Part shown: in pieces, positions 49,406 to 59,313 of the stretch
How the letters are laid out: each line of letters opens with the position of its first letter
How positions within the stretch are numbered: the stretch's first letter is position 1
DNA from: Mesorhizobium denitrificans
Lineage (GTDB): Bacteria > Pseudomonadota > Alphaproteobacteria > Rhizobiales > Rhizobiaceae
Reading direction: 5' to 3'
NCBI RefSeq assembly: GCF_003403035.1
Contig: NZ_QURN01000017.1
Span: forward strand, 1-64,000
Length of the DNA: 64,000 nt
Program-made: the position numbers and the translations under genes
The notes under the pieces: generated by a model
Seen by the model: the letters and a program-made list of their open reading frames with translations, nothing else
Told to the model about the DNA's origin: nothing
Database searches by the model: none

Positions 49406-50931
49406 TACCCTCCATCTGGACTAGGAAGCGTCGGCTTGTCCCTCGCTGGCGTAGATTAGCTGTCACCGCGAAAGCTCGCGAGCTAGCGACGCCTCCCCGA
49501 TTGAATGAGAGCTCAAGTGCTCTGCCAATTGATCGCGACCTTCTCGACAAGCTCGCTCGGTGGCGCGCTGATCAATCCATCGTCTCAGCGGGGGAACTGG
49601 TAGAAGCCGCAGTTGTGGCCGCGAAAGAAAGTGAGGCAGCACATGCCGCACGCTTCCTGCTTGATCCTCGTTCAACAGCCACCGCACCATTGAAGAGGCT
49701 CGCAGCACTCACGTTAAAGAGGGCCGGATACGAGAACGAAGTCCCGAATGGTCTCGAAATACTCGCCAGCGACGAGAAACGCGTTTGGCGAGAAAGAACT
49801 CGAATGTATCCGAACAATCCACTGGGATGGGTTGAATTGTCCCTTTTTGATGTCATAGCGGGCCGACATCAATCTGCCTTGCGGTCTATGCAAATCGCGC
49901 TACAGCTCGCGCCGAATGATCGACATGTCCTCCGATCCGCTTCACGCCTGTTTCTTCATTTGGGCGATCCTGACCGCGCCTATGACATACTGCTGAGGAG
50001 CGGCGCTACGAAGTCAGACCCGTGGTTAATCGCAGCCGAACTTTCAATTGCCGAACTGGCCGGACAAAAGCCCCGATATTTTGAACAGGGACGTCGCTTA
50101 GTCGAACAGGGGCAGTTCTATCCGAGACAAATTACCGAACTTTCTGGTGCAATTGCGACCTTGGAGCTTGGGGCAGGCAAGAGAAAGAAGTCGCGCGATT
50201 TCTTCCGAACTAGCCTAACCGACCCTTCGGGAAATGCGGTGGCTCAAGCTGAATGGGCATCACCCGAATTCAATGTTGAATTGGTTTCTCCCCAGACCTT
50301 TTCCACTGCAAGTGAGGTGGATGAGGCGACAGCCTTTCATCTCCTCCGAGAAAAGAAGTTCGGGGACGTTCCAGCAGCATGCGAGCGTTGGTCACAGGGA
50401 GAACCCTACTCTATACGACCATTCGAAGTTGGCTCCTCAACAGCCGCGATGATTGGGGACTACGAAAAGGCTTTGAAACTCGCCCAGCAAGGACTGCTCG
50501 TTCGCCCTAATGCAAAATTGCTGCTTAACAACCAGGCGTTTTCGCTCGCACATTTAGGGCGACTTAAGGAGGCGGAGCAGTCACTACGTGGGATCGGGCA
50601 GGAGGACGAAAGGCTTTGGCTTGTAAGTCAAGCAAACCGCGGCTTGATCAGCATGCGCAGTGGCCAGCATCAGGCCGGAATGACTTATTACCGTGACGCG
50701 ATTGAGGGTTTCAAAAAACTCCAAAAGCCCCAGATGATCGCGATAGCGCGCGTTTATTTGGCACGCGAGGCGGCGCGCGCCGGGTTGCCAGAGGCGAGCG
50801 AGCTTCTTACGTCTGCGCGAGAGGAGCTGGAGAAGTTAAAACTGACGGCGCATCAGCACATTCTAGAAGAAGCTGAAAAGGCCATCTCTCAATCGATTGA
50901 GGTACCGGCCAATCTTGAAACATCAGTCTAG
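49402..50931 (+). CDS. TPR-repeat protein in kinase operon
   Basis: 509 residues, overlapping the kinase gene by 4 bases. Tetratricopeptide-like helical pairs are visible, for example NPLGWVELSLFDVIAGRHQS then ALRSMQIALQLAPNDRHVLR (about 133-172), and DYEKALKLAQQGLLVRPNAK then LLLNNQAFSLAHLGRLKEAE (about 353-392). The N-terminus (about 1-35) is basic. It could be the kinase's substrate, scaffold or effector. Unlike neighbouring genes, its codons are less GC-rich, suggesting acquisition. Confidence 0.72.
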   Translation: MIPSIWTRKRRLVPRWRRLAVTAKARELATPPRLNESSSALPIDRDLLDKLARWRADQSIVSAGELVEAAVVAAKESEAAHAARFLLDPRSTATAPLKRLAALTLKRAGYENEVPNGLEILASDEKRVWRERTRMYPNNPLGWVELSLFDVIAGRHQSALRSMQIALQLAPNDRHVLRSASRLFLHLGDPDRAYDILLRSGATKSDPWLIAAELSIAELAGQKPRYFEQGRRLVEQGQFYPRQITELSGAIATLELGAGKRKKSRDFFRTSLTDPSGNAVAQAEWASPEFNVELVSPQTFSTASEVDEATAFHLLREKKFGDVPAACERWSQGEPYSIRPFEVGSSTAAMIGDYEKALKLAQQGLLVRPNAKLLLNNQAFSLAHLGRLKEAEQSLRGIGQEDERLWLVSQANRGLISMRSGQHQAGMTYYRDAIEGFKKLQKPQMIAIARVYLAREAARAGLPEASELLTSAREELEKLKLTAHQHILEEAEKAISQSIEVPANLETSV

Positions 50932-50945
50932 TTCGCTCGCTTTCT

Positions 50946-51298
50946 CTACAACCACCGTCCGCGTGGTCGCTTCGGATTACGGCTTTTAGGAGCCGGAAAG
51001 CTGATCTCGACTTCCGACATGCGGCGCGAAACCGTAGTTTGCCCCTTGATCGGAGCGTCTTCTTTCCCTTGGGCAGCCAACCGAAAGCCGCCAATCGGCT
51101 TTCCACCCCATTCCAGACGTGTACGTGGTGAACCGGCAACTTCGAACGCTTCCCAGAAATCTATGATGATCGCGGCCGCTGAGATAGACAATCCAGTTCA
51201 CTTTCCGTCGCAGCCCACAGTTCGTTCAGATCCGTAAGAAGTTGCTCAATCCTTCGACGCGTACATTCGTGACGCTCTGCCTTCCTCTGAAATCCCAT
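50946..51298 (-). pseudogene. Probable degenerate gene
   Basis: Two adjacent minus-strand frames look like parts of one former gene: 51161-51298 (encoding RRRIEQLLTDLNELWAATES) and 50946-51191 (encoding EVEISFPAPKSRNPKRPRGR at its end). They overlap in different frames, and neither has a clear ribosome site. No family recognised. Confidence 0.3.
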
Positions 51299-51457
51299 CG
51301 CCTGTCCGTCATCCGCTAGGTGGCAATCTCACGCAGGCGCCGCTCACGCTACCGAAGTGCATATTCCGGCGCGGTAACGAACGTCGCGCAGGTAAAATAC
51401 ATGTCGCATTCGCATGCCCTACCTCAGCCCGGTTGAACGCGCCCCAACTCTTCAGAA

Positions 51458-51800
51458 GTGCAGGATTTCGGGCTGCGCAACGATCTATGCAGTTCATGAT
51501 CCCCCTCCCCTGTTCTTCTCCGATCAGGTCCATCACCAATGCGACATGGTCGCGAACCAGCTCTCTGGTTTCCTCGCTTTCCATACGGTCAATTGCGGCT
51601 CGCCCCATAGATTCGAGACCATCATTAAGGGCGAGCGCATCGACATTTTCAACGGCCTTGGAGCTTTCGACTGCGACCGATCGTAATGCGTGGACGGGAC
51701 GTAGCTCTCTTGAAGCAACGCATGCATGTTGACCTAAAGATCGTCACCGTCGGCGCGTCTCCCGCCATAAACTTACCCGTGTCAACGTCCGATACCGGCA
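51458..51800 (-). pseudogene. Degenerate copy of the virD4 3' end
   Basis: On the minus strand this stretch encodes, over several frames, VDTGKFMAGDAP, HALLQESYVPSTHYDRS and IDRMESEETRELVRDHVALV, matching VDTGELMEEHRA, RALLKESYSPPTHRDRS and IDRMESEETKALVRSHAALV at the C-terminus of the intact virD4. The copy has frameshifts and lacks about 115 bases found in the intact gene. Similarity continues past the stop to about 51458 (53752 in the original). Confidence 0.8.
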
Positions 51801-51815
51801 GGCGTGGTCGCCACA

Positions 51816-52001
51816 TCATGCCCCGGCCATCTGTCGCCAAATAGCGAGCGCTCCACCCGACGAAGTGCCTTCAGCAACGATCATCGAGCCGTCGAGCGAT
51901 CCCCGCGCCTCCCAGAGACCGGCCGCCTTGACGTGAACTTCAACGATGCAAACCTTCCCGCGCACAATAATGTTGGCTGTCCGGTAGGCGCGGTTGTCCA
52001 T
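51816..52001 (-). CDS. Hypothetical small protein
   Basis: 61 residues from the ATG at 52001: AYRTANIIVRGKVCIVEVHV, then KAAGLWEARGSLDGSMIVAE. It looks like a complete beta-rich small protein of a type common on rhizobial plasmids. It lies next to the virD4 remnant. Confidence 0.55.
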   Translation of the reverse strand: MDNRAYRTANIIVRGKVCIVEVHVKAAGLWEARGSLDGSMIVAEGTSSGGALAIWRQMAGA

Positions 52002-52124
52002 GTGCGGAGGTCCATTCAGCAATCTGATCGCGCGCCAAGGTGAAAAATTGAGAACATTTCACAAGGGAATATGCCAGCGGGCGGGAGGCACGTAACACCC
52101 CCGCACAGCCTTGTACAAGCGCGG

Positions 52125-52433
52125 TCAGGCCGCCTTTCGCATTCGGGCGTTCACATCATCGTCAGCGCCGAGACGCTTTGCAATATTATCCCACAGCTGC
52201 TCCACCTGCCTTGCGACGTTTAGCAACTGTTCCGTTTCAGCTATGCGTTCCCTCGACGCAAGCTGGTCCATGATCTGGACGATTTCCCAGCGCCGCTTCT
52301 CGACGCCCTCACTGAGACACTCTCTCATGGATGGGTCGATCTCGGAGACCGAGGCGAATTTGACAATACAGCGCACCGTTTCGACGGCCATTCGGCCATT
52401 GTCACGCAAACGATCCAGGATATTCGACGCCAT
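52125..52433 (-). CDS. Hypothetical helical protein
   Basis: 102 residues, nearly all helical with heptad-like spacing (EKRRWEIVQIMDQLASRERI then AETEQLLNVARQVEQLWDNI). Starts MASNILDRLRDNGRMAVETV. No family recognised; probably a small coiled-coil protein. Confidence 0.55.
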   Translation of the reverse strand: MASNILDRLRDNGRMAVETVRCIVKFASVSEIDPSMRECLSEGVEKRRWEIVQIMDQLASRERIAETEQLLNVARQVEQLWDNIAKRLGADDDVNARMRKAA

Positions 52434-52644
52434 GCCACGCTCCTGCTATGCCGGCTTAAGGTGCGGGGCAAATCGATCGCGCGTCAAGCGTGCGATTGGC
52501 GCATTCCACAGTTCGGATACTGTCGCATACGCCTTGTGGTAACTTGCCTGCCCATCCCCGATATTTGATCATGAGATGCTGACCACGGATGTACTGGCAG
52601 CAAGAAGGGCCGGTCGCGCTTCGGTGCGCCGGTCTTTTCCAATC

Positions 52645-52830
52645 TCACATTTTCGAGGTACGCCCGAGGAGGTGAAAGCCGTGTTCCTCAAGCGACTTCA
52701 AGACTGCTTGCGCCTCCGGCAGATAGCTCGCCCACAAAGGCGCGCCCTTGTGGATAATATCCTCCGGGTTGCCTGCATGCCGGCATAAGGCGCGGGCTAT
52801 TATTTCGTCGGTGGGTTTTTCGTGTTTCAT
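52645..52830 (-). CDS. Hypothetical small protein
   Basis: 61 residues from the ATG at 52830, preceded on the coding strand by AGAAGGA. MKHEKPTDEIIARALCRHAG, then PLWASYLPEAQAVLKSLEEH. No family recognised, but start signal and composition are convincing. Confidence 0.55.
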   Translation of the reverse strand: MKHEKPTDEIIARALCRHAGNPEDIIHKGAPLWASYLPEAQAVLKSLEEHGFHLLGRTSKM

Positions 52831-53405
52831 TCCTTCTCTCACCGCCGAGGTGTTGTTACCAACATTAGCGTTCGAGGTAAAACATGGCTCGCGCCGGGAC
52901 AATGAGTCGTCGGGCCTTCGCGCTTCCAGCCCGTTTTCAATATGGGAATCGACTTTATCTTTGTCATTACCAAATATCTTATGCCCTATGGGGTATAATT
53001 CTGGTGACAGGTGGAAGAACCGGTGCACGCTATTGCACGCACTTGTTCTGGCGATCCGTAGAAGCCTTTTCACCGGCTTCCGTCGTGGAAGTGATCACCT
53101 TGCAAATAGACGGTGTGTCGATAGCTCCGGCGCACTCGAACTAGCGCTCGCCACTATCCTCTCAAGCTTGTGGCAGAGTAAGGATTAATCCCAACCATAT
53201 AGGGACAGTGCAGCAGATCCTTGTTGATGCGATGCCGGATTTTCGGCGTCCCGTCCTTAGAGGCGACGTCTATTAACATCACTGGCAAAGACGCAATGAA
53301 CTGCAGACATGAAGGCGCAAAGCTGCACCTTGAAGCCGGGCGCCACGGAACTCATATTTTCGGCTTGCATGGCGATATGCCGCGCGAGAACAGCCGGAGG
53401 ATGAG
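52831..53405. other. Intergenic stretch, no supported gene
   Basis: 575 bases with only short frames of no recognisable type on either strand and no strong hairpin. It is part of the decayed zone between the virD4 remnant and the DUF982 gene. Confidence 0.4.
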
Positions 53406-53708
53406 ATGAACGACAAGCTTTTCGAGAGGCCTGTTTTTGTAAAGGGCGGAAGCTTCACCATTATCGAAATTGCTTCCCTTCATGACGCCATCGATTTCCT
53501 CGACGAATGGCCGGCAGAACTGCAGGACGTTCCCTATGAAACAATCCGGCGTGCCTGCTACGCGGCGCTGGACGGCGGGCACCAGCTTGACTCCGCGCGC
53601 GACAACTTCGCCAAGTGGGCAAAAGCGGCAAATATCCTGGAGGACATCGCATCCATTCCGGCGTGGATGACAGGGCCGAAATCTGGCCCTGGCGGCATTC
53701 TGGCTTAA
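53406..53708 (+). CDS. DUF982 family protein
   Basis: 100 residues matching DUF982, a family almost confined to Rhizobiales: FTIIEIASLHDAIDFLDEWP (about 18-37), then YETIRRACYAALDGGHQLDS and ARDNFAKWAKAANILED. Length and motif order are complete. Function unknown. It converges with virD4. Confidence 0.85.
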   Translation: MNDKLFERPVFVKGGSFTIIEIASLHDAIDFLDEWPAELQDVPYETIRRACYAALDGGHQLDSARDNFAKWAKAANILEDIASIPAWMTGPKSGPGGILA

Positions 53709-53786
53709 GACAACGAAAAGCCCGAGCGGTCTCATGCCGATTTGCAACTTGTGCATGCCTTCGGACTGCGGGACGATCTGTGCAGA

Positions 53787-56700
53787 TCACGAATCCCCTC
53801 CCCGTTCTTCCCCGATTGGGTCCATCACCAATGCGGCGTGGCTGCGAACAAGCGCTTTTGTCTCCTCGCTTTCCATACGGTCAATCGTGGTTCGCCACAT
53901 GGATTCGAGACCATCATTCAGGGCGAGCGCATCGACATTTTCAACGGCCTTGGCACTCTCATCGAGCATAGCATGCAATGCCGCGTTCATTTTGCCGAAC
54001 TGGCTGCTCACCTCCTGGCGCTTCAGGATCGGAGAACGCACTACGTTGGCCTCCTGCCCCGTAACGGCCTGTCGCGACAACGCCGGCGATCGATCGCGAT
54101 GCGTCGGCGGGGAGTAGCTCTCTTTCAACAAAGCACGCACGTTGACCTCAAGATCGTCGTCGTCCGCGCGGTGTTCCTCCATAAGCTCACCAGTGTCAAC
54201 GTCGACAAAGTCGGCTTCCCCGAAATATGCGCGCTCCCGATCGGACTCCGATTTCGCTTCGGCCGAGCCACCCTTGTCCGCGGGATGCCGCCGCTCCCGC
54301 GCTCCTGTACCTTCAGCCGGATCCTTTGAGTGCGCCGGCGTTTCTCCAGGCTCTATTCCCGGCACGCGGGTCGCATCGAGATTCAGCCTGATCGTCAGCT
54401 CATCGAGCGAGGAAAAGAATATGTGTCGTTTTCCGCCGACATCCTGCCACAGAAAATCTACCGGACGCGCGTTGGACGGCTTTCTCAAAGCCGTACTGGT
54501 TACGCCGCCGGCCTTCAATGTCGCCACGCGTCGCTGGACAACCCGAGCATCGGGATGGAGCATTTGACGCGTCATCACGCCTTCGAGCGAAGCGGGCTTC
54601 GCTTTGAACTTCTCGTCATCCTCGAGCGTCCACGTCCTCGGCTGAATCCGTGGCTTGCGGATTTCCTCATATCTGTCCATCGCCCGGAATTGCCGCTCAC
54701 CTCCGGAATCGAGCTTCATGATGCGCATGATCGGCATGCCGGTCACTTGGAGGATCGCCTCTTCCGGCTTCATCTGCATCAGCGCATGGACAGGAAGCAA
54801 TTCCACGCGCATCGGCATCACCGATCCTCCACTGTCACGACGGCCGTGGCGATACGAATATGACGGCTGCGGCATCAGCTTTGTGTCGACGCCTGCAATC
54901 TGGGACACGGCCTGCGCGTCCTCGACATTCTGGAAATTCATGTAGAGCTTGATCGTCGAAGTCCCCATCAATATCTTTTGACCCGGACGCTGATATAGCC
55001 GCTCCAGCTGCGCGCCGTCCTGCAGGATGAACACAAACCGCACCCCGTTCTTCCGGATCAGCGGCGCAAGCGTCAGCACCGTGTCGAGCCGCCCACCATT
55101 GCCGAACTCATCGAGCATCATCAGAACTTCGTGCTCGCCATTGCGCAGCGGGCCAAGCTGCACCAGATTGTCGGCCATCTGCTGTACGAAGATCGAAATC
55201 AGCCGCTCATACATCTGGATGATGTTCCAGTCGGCCTGCAGGTAGATGACCATCTTGCGCTTGCGGATCTCGGTTATCGGGATCGTCGTCACCGACGTCA
55301 TCGCCTCGATAAGCTCGTTCTGCAGGAAGTTGAACTTCGCGCCGATCTCGGCCGCGATCCCCTCCCCCAGCTTTTCATGGCGGCCGATGAACTTCGTCAG
55401 CTGCATGCGCGTCTGGTCGGACAGATGATCGCCGTATTGCGACAGGAGCTGCGCGATCGCCGTGCGCTCATCCGACATGGAATTGAGGATACGATAAAGC
55501 TCACTCAACGACTTGCGCGTATCCGGGCATTCGATCACAAAGCCCAGCATGGCAACCAGCAGTATCCTGGCGCTTTCCTCCCAGAAATCGTTCGAGTCCG
55601 AACGCAGCCGTTCCGGCATCAGCATCTGCGCGAGTTTCTGGAGATCGGTAATGCGCTGATGCGGATCCTTGCTGATCACATCCAGCGGATTGAAACAGTG
55701 CGTTCCATGCTGGCCGGGCGCCATGAGGTAGACCTCATAGCCCTTCTTCTTCATATAGCCGGAGGTTTTCTCGTAGAGCTCCCCGCTCATATCGAGGATG
55801 AACATCGATCCGGCGTAGTTCATCATCGTCGGCATGACGAAGCTGCGTGACTTGCCCTGCCCCGGCGAGCCGATCACCATGACATGCTGATCGCTGTCCG
55901 AGCGCAGCAGCATCCCCTGCTTGTATCCGAGCACGATGCCGCTCTTCTCGCGCAATCGGTAGTCGGCGGCATCCCGCAGATTCGCCAGTCGGGAATGACC
56001 GAATACCTGGCGCTCGCGGTGGATCACGGCCCTCACGATCGGGAATCCAATCAGAAGGCCCGCCGCGGCAAGTCCACCCAGGCCGGCGAGGACCGTCAAC
56101 TTCGCCGGTGCGACGAACTGGCCAGCGGCATTGGTGCCGCCGAAAGGCGCCTGATACATGGCGGTCAAGGCATTGCCGTAATAGTTTGCGACGGCGTCCA
56201 GCGTCAGGCCCTTGGTGGCGATCAGATAAAAGATCACGCCATAGACGACCACGCCTGCCCAACAGGCCGCGAACACCAGACCGGAAGTCGTCAGCAGGCT
56301 GAAGATCGACCGGACATGCAAAAGATAGAGGAGCAGGCGCGACAGCGACCGACCGCCCTTCAGCATCCACCAGGTCATCCAGACATAGATGAGCGGAAAC
56401 ACAACTGCGAGGCCAAGCAGCGACAGCCCGACCGTATTGCGCGTGAACACGACTATCGAAATCTGCCTCGCCGCGTCCATGAACGGCGCGCGCCTCACAT
56501 AGTCGATGAACGAGGCCTGGCCGAACGACGTCGAATACATGTCGTATATGAATACGAACGTCATGAGCCACATCAGCACCGCCATCGCGATGACGACGGG
56601 AAAGGTCAGAAACGAAAATCGCCGTAGGGCCGTCAGCCGCTTCGGCTGTGGCACCTCATCAACCGCGGCCCGCAACATCGCGGCATCGATCTCGAAGGGA

Positions 56701-56855
56701 TCCTGCAGCAATCCGCTGTCATCAGAGAATTTGACCGGCCGGTCATTGACGGCCCGCGGCGTCGTTTCGACCCATTGTTCCGGCTCGGCCGCGGCATCGC
56801 TTCCCGAATGACGACGCGCGTCCTCAAAAGACCTGGCTGTGAACCTTTTCGCCAT
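53787..56855 (-). CDS. virD4: VirD4/TraG-type coupling protein with long C-terminal extension
   Basis: 1022 residues. About four hydrophobic segments lie in the first 300 residues (FLTFPVVIAMAVLMWLMTFV, VGLSLLGLAVVFPLIYVWMT, FSLLTTSGLVFAACWAGVVV, LTVLAGLGGLAAAGLLIGFP). Walker A is GSPGQGKSR (about 331) and Walker B MMLDEFGNGG (about 580). The hexameric ATPase recruits the relaxase-DNA complex and passes it to the VirB channel. The last 300 residues, after the ATPase domain, are polar and acidic (DVDTGELMEEHRADDDDLEV), making it much longer than the usual 550-700; they may select substrates. The gene overlaps virB11 by 32 bases. Confidence 0.92.
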   Translation of the reverse strand: MAKRFTARSFEDARRHSGSDAAAEPEQWVETTPRAVNDRPVKFSDDSGLLQDPFEIDAAMLRAAVDEVPQPKRLTALRRFSFLTFPVVIAMAVLMWLMTFVFIYDMYSTSFGQASFIDYVRRAPFMDAARQISIVVFTRNTVGLSLLGLAVVFPLIYVWMTWWMLKGGRSLSRLLLYLLHVRSIFSLLTTSGLVFAACWAGVVVYGVIFYLIATKGLTLDAVANYYGNALTAMYQAPFGGTNAAGQFVAPAKLTVLAGLGGLAAAGLLIGFPIVRAVIHRERQVFGHSRLANLRDAADYRLREKSGIVLGYKQGMLLRSDSDQHVMVIGSPGQGKSRSFVMPTMMNYAGSMFILDMSGELYEKTSGYMKKKGYEVYLMAPGQHGTHCFNPLDVISKDPHQRITDLQKLAQMLMPERLRSDSNDFWEESARILLVAMLGFVIECPDTRKSLSELYRILNSMSDERTAIAQLLSQYGDHLSDQTRMQLTKFIGRHEKLGEGIAAEIGAKFNFLQNELIEAMTSVTTIPITEIRKRKMVIYLQADWNIIQMYERLISIFVQQMADNLVQLGPLRNGEHEVLMMLDEFGNGGRLDTVLTLAPLIRKNGVRFVFILQDGAQLERLYQRPGQKILMGTSTIKLYMNFQNVEDAQAVSQIAGVDTKLMPQPSYSYRHGRRDSGGSVMPMRVELLPVHALMQMKPEEAILQVTGMPIMRIMKLDSGGERQFRAMDRYEEIRKPRIQPRTWTLEDDEKFKAKPASLEGVMTRQMLHPDARVVQRRVATLKAGGVTSTALRKPSNARPVDFLWQDVGGKRHIFFSSLDELTIRLNLDATRVPGIEPGETPAHSKDPAEGTGARERRHPADKGGSAEAKSESDRERAYFGEADFVDVDTGELMEEHRADDDDLEVNVRALLKESYSPPTHRDRSPALSRQAVTGQEANVVRSPILKRQEVSSQFGKMNAALHAMLDESAKAVENVDALALNDGLESMWRTTIDRMESEETKALVRSHAALVMDPIGEERGGDS

Positions 56856-57948
56856 CCTCGTTGACCTCGTCCCGAAAATAGATCTCGCTCACCCCCCTGC
56901 TGACGGTTTCGTCGCCCTTGCGCAGTTGCACTACAATTGGAATGATCGAGCGGATGTATTTGAGGATGTCATCCCTCTCCATGCGGACTCCGGCATTGAC
57001 GATCAACGTGGACAGGCGGTTGAACGCCTGATGCGGCGAATTCGCGTGGATCGTGGTCATCGAACCGGGGTGGCCCGTGTTGATAGCGTTCAGGAAGTCA
57101 AAAGCCTCCGGGCCGCGCAGCTCGCCCATGAAGATCCGATCCGGGCGCAGGCGCAGCGCCGTCGCCAGCAAATCGGCCATCGAAACCTTCGCTTCGCCCT
57201 GGTCGCCTTTTGAGACCAGAAGCGACACCACGTTTTCGTGCCGGGGCTCCAACTCGCGCGTATCCTCCATCAGGACGAAGCGCTCGTGCATGGGAATTGC
57301 CGTCAGCATCGTGTTCAGGAACGTCGTCTTGCCCGACGACGTGCCGCCCGACACCAGCATGGAACGATGTTCGGACGCAGCAACTTCCAGGAACTTCCGT
57401 ACCTGCTTGCTGCGCAGCAAGACCGACAATTCCCGGTCGACCTCGTCGATATCGTCGTCTCCCGTCACCTTCACATGGTCGAAGGCGCCACGCTTCTCGT
57501 AGTCCACCAGTGACAGCCGCCGGATGAACTGCTTGCGGATGGAAAAAGCGTGGCCGGTCGCGGAGGCCGGGTGAAGCACGAACTGAACGCGTTCGCCGCC
57601 CGTCAGGACGGCCGACAACAACGGGTTTTCGCGATTGATCACCTGAGCGGTCAAGGCAGCCGACCGTACGGCCATGTTCTCGACCGCATGCTCGGTGAGG
57701 GTCGGTTCCTCGATCCTCTGCATCACCAGGCTGCCGCCTTTCTCCAGCCACAGCTCCCCCGGCTTCTGGCAGGATATTTCGACCACCTCCGGATCATCGA
57801 GATACTTCCTGATCGGCTTCAGCGCCTCGCCAAGCCAATGAAGATCGATATCCCTCCTGCTGGTCGTGGCATCGACCTTCTTGAGCGGTGTCACCACCTT
57901 GTCGGCCGAAACATGCAGGGCCTTGTCGCTGGCAGAATCCATCGTCAT
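56824..57948 (-). CDS. virB11: VirB11 secretion ATPase
   Basis: 374 residues. Walker A is LVSGGTSSGKTTFLNTML (about 195-212), followed by an Asp box FVLMEDTRELEPRHENVVSL, the His box region RPDRIFMGELRGPEAFDFLN and GHPGSMTTIHANSP. This is the full set for GspE/VirB11 ATPases. It powers pilus assembly and substrate transfer at the inner membrane. Its start overlaps the end of virB10 by 4 bases. Confidence 0.93.
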   Translation of the reverse strand: MTMDSASDKALHVSADKVVTPLKKVDATTSRRDIDLHWLGEALKPIRKYLDDPEVVEISCQKPGELWLEKGGSLVMQRIEEPTLTEHAVENMAVRSAALTAQVINRENPLLSAVLTGGERVQFVLHPASATGHAFSIRKQFIRRLSLVDYEKRGAFDHVKVTGDDDIDEVDRELSVLLRSKQVRKFLEVAASEHRSMLVSGGTSSGKTTFLNTMLTAIPMHERFVLMEDTRELEPRHENVVSLLVSKGDQGEAKVSMADLLATALRLRPDRIFMGELRGPEAFDFLNAINTGHPGSMTTIHANSPHQAFNRLSTLIVNAGVRMERDDILKYIRSIIPIVVQLRKGDETVSRGVSEIYFRDEVNEDGEKVHSQVF

Positions 57949-59309
57949 CGGCCTGCTCGCCTCGACCTCTTCAGCCGCTCGAACTCCTCGACGACCGGGT
58001 CTTTGTACAAATCGGAGAAATCGAGATCGCGGGTCACGAACACGTTAATGTCCGAACCCTGGTCGATATGGATCGTCGGCCTGATATCCCTGGTATTGCC
58101 GAAAGCTTCCGCGGCCATCTGCTGGATGCCGGCTGCGATCGTCTGGGCTGCAATGCCGCGCGCCTGCTGTTCGGGCGTTTCGGTGCTGCTTTGCGGTATC
58201 CGTGTCACCGTGCCATCCGGATTGACGATGGTGATGTCGTTGTTGCGATCGGGGTTTCCGAGCGTGGCCACATACTGTGCCGCTCCGCCGATCATCGTGA
58301 GCAGCGCCGGCGGCCCAAAGCGTTCCCAGTATTTCCTGTCCACCTTCCCTGTCATGCCCGAGCGTCCGAGCCGGTCCGTTCCGAAGGAACCGAGCTGGAC
58401 TGAAACCCCATCGCCCCGGATCATGCGTGTCCAGACGATGAAAACGCGCTCCTGGCCTTGCTGGATGTCAGCCTTGTAGTCGCCGATCAGGCTCGACCCG
58501 GCCGGGATCAGGATGCGACGGCCGTCGAAAGAATAGACGTCATCACGTACAGTGGCCTTCGCCATGCCGGCGAGGTCCGAGTTGATGGCGGTTTCCAACG
58601 TGCCGCTGATCATGGTGCCCTGTGCGATCCAGGCATCGGTGCGATTGTTTTTCGCGGCCCGCGACAACGCCACGTCCTGGTTTCCCATCGCCGCCAGAAA
58701 GGCTCTATTGGCATCTCCGCCCGTGCCGTCGCGGCCGGCTCCTCCCGGGCCGCCCTGCCCGGAGAAATCTTCGCCGTTCAGGCCGGCCATCCCTTGTCCA
58801 TCCCCACCCGGCTGGATCGATGCCTGCGCCATATCCGTGCCCTGCTGGTCATGCGACTGGTCATATACCGTTGCATTCGCCTTCACCCGCTCAAGCAACT
58901 TTTGCTGGCGTGCGAGTTCGATACACTTTGGATCGTCGGGATTGTTTCCGTTCGAGCAGTCGACCGGCTGCTCCAGCACTGGCGGCAACTCGACCTGTTC
59001 CACCGGTGGTGGTGGCGGAGGGGGTGGCGGGGCCTCCGGCACCACCACGGTGGGGATCGGCGGCGGGGGCCGCGGTGTGTTGAAGCCTGGGCTTTCCGGC
59101 ACTCTCACCGGGGCGAACGTTTCGGGTTCCGACTGGTTCGTCGCGACCTTTTCCGGCGGTGTCGAGAAGGCCACATAGAGCACGATCCCAACGGCGAAGA
59201 GTGCTGCCAGCAGCGCCAGAGGCCGACCGATGCCTATCCCGCGCCGCCGCACCGCGCCGCCGATCGTCGCCTCGTTCTCGATACCATGGCTGTATTGCGG
59301 ATCAGACAT
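57945..59309 (-). CDS. virB10: VirB10 core-complex protein
   Basis: 454 residues. A single N-terminal transmembrane helix (PLALLAALFAVGIVLYVAFS, about 29-48) is followed by a Pro-rich periplasmic spacer (PPPPPPPPPVEQVELPPVLE) and the C-terminal TrbI/VirB10 domain: LIPAGSSLIGDYKADIQQGQ and VFIVWTRMIRGDGVSVQLGS. It spans both membranes and transmits ATPase energy to the outer-membrane pore. It lies 4 bases downstream of virB9. Confidence 0.93.
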   Translation of the reverse strand: MSDPQYSHGIENEATIGGAVRRRGIGIGRPLALLAALFAVGIVLYVAFSTPPEKVATNQSEPETFAPVRVPESPGFNTPRPPPPIPTVVVPEAPPPPPPPPPVEQVELPPVLEQPVDCSNGNNPDDPKCIELARQQKLLERVKANATVYDQSHDQQGTDMAQASIQPGGDGQGMAGLNGEDFSGQGGPGGAGRDGTGGDANRAFLAAMGNQDVALSRAAKNNRTDAWIAQGTMISGTLETAINSDLAGMAKATVRDDVYSFDGRRILIPAGSSLIGDYKADIQQGQERVFIVWTRMIRGDGVSVQLGSFGTDRLGRSGMTGKVDRKYWERFGPPALLTMIGGAAQYVATLGNPDRNNDITIVNPDGTVTRIPQSSTETPEQQARGIAAQTIAAGIQQMAAEAFGNTRDIRPTIHIDQGSDINVFVTRDLDFSDLYKDPVVEEFERLKRSRRAGR

Positions 59310-59313
59310 CGGC

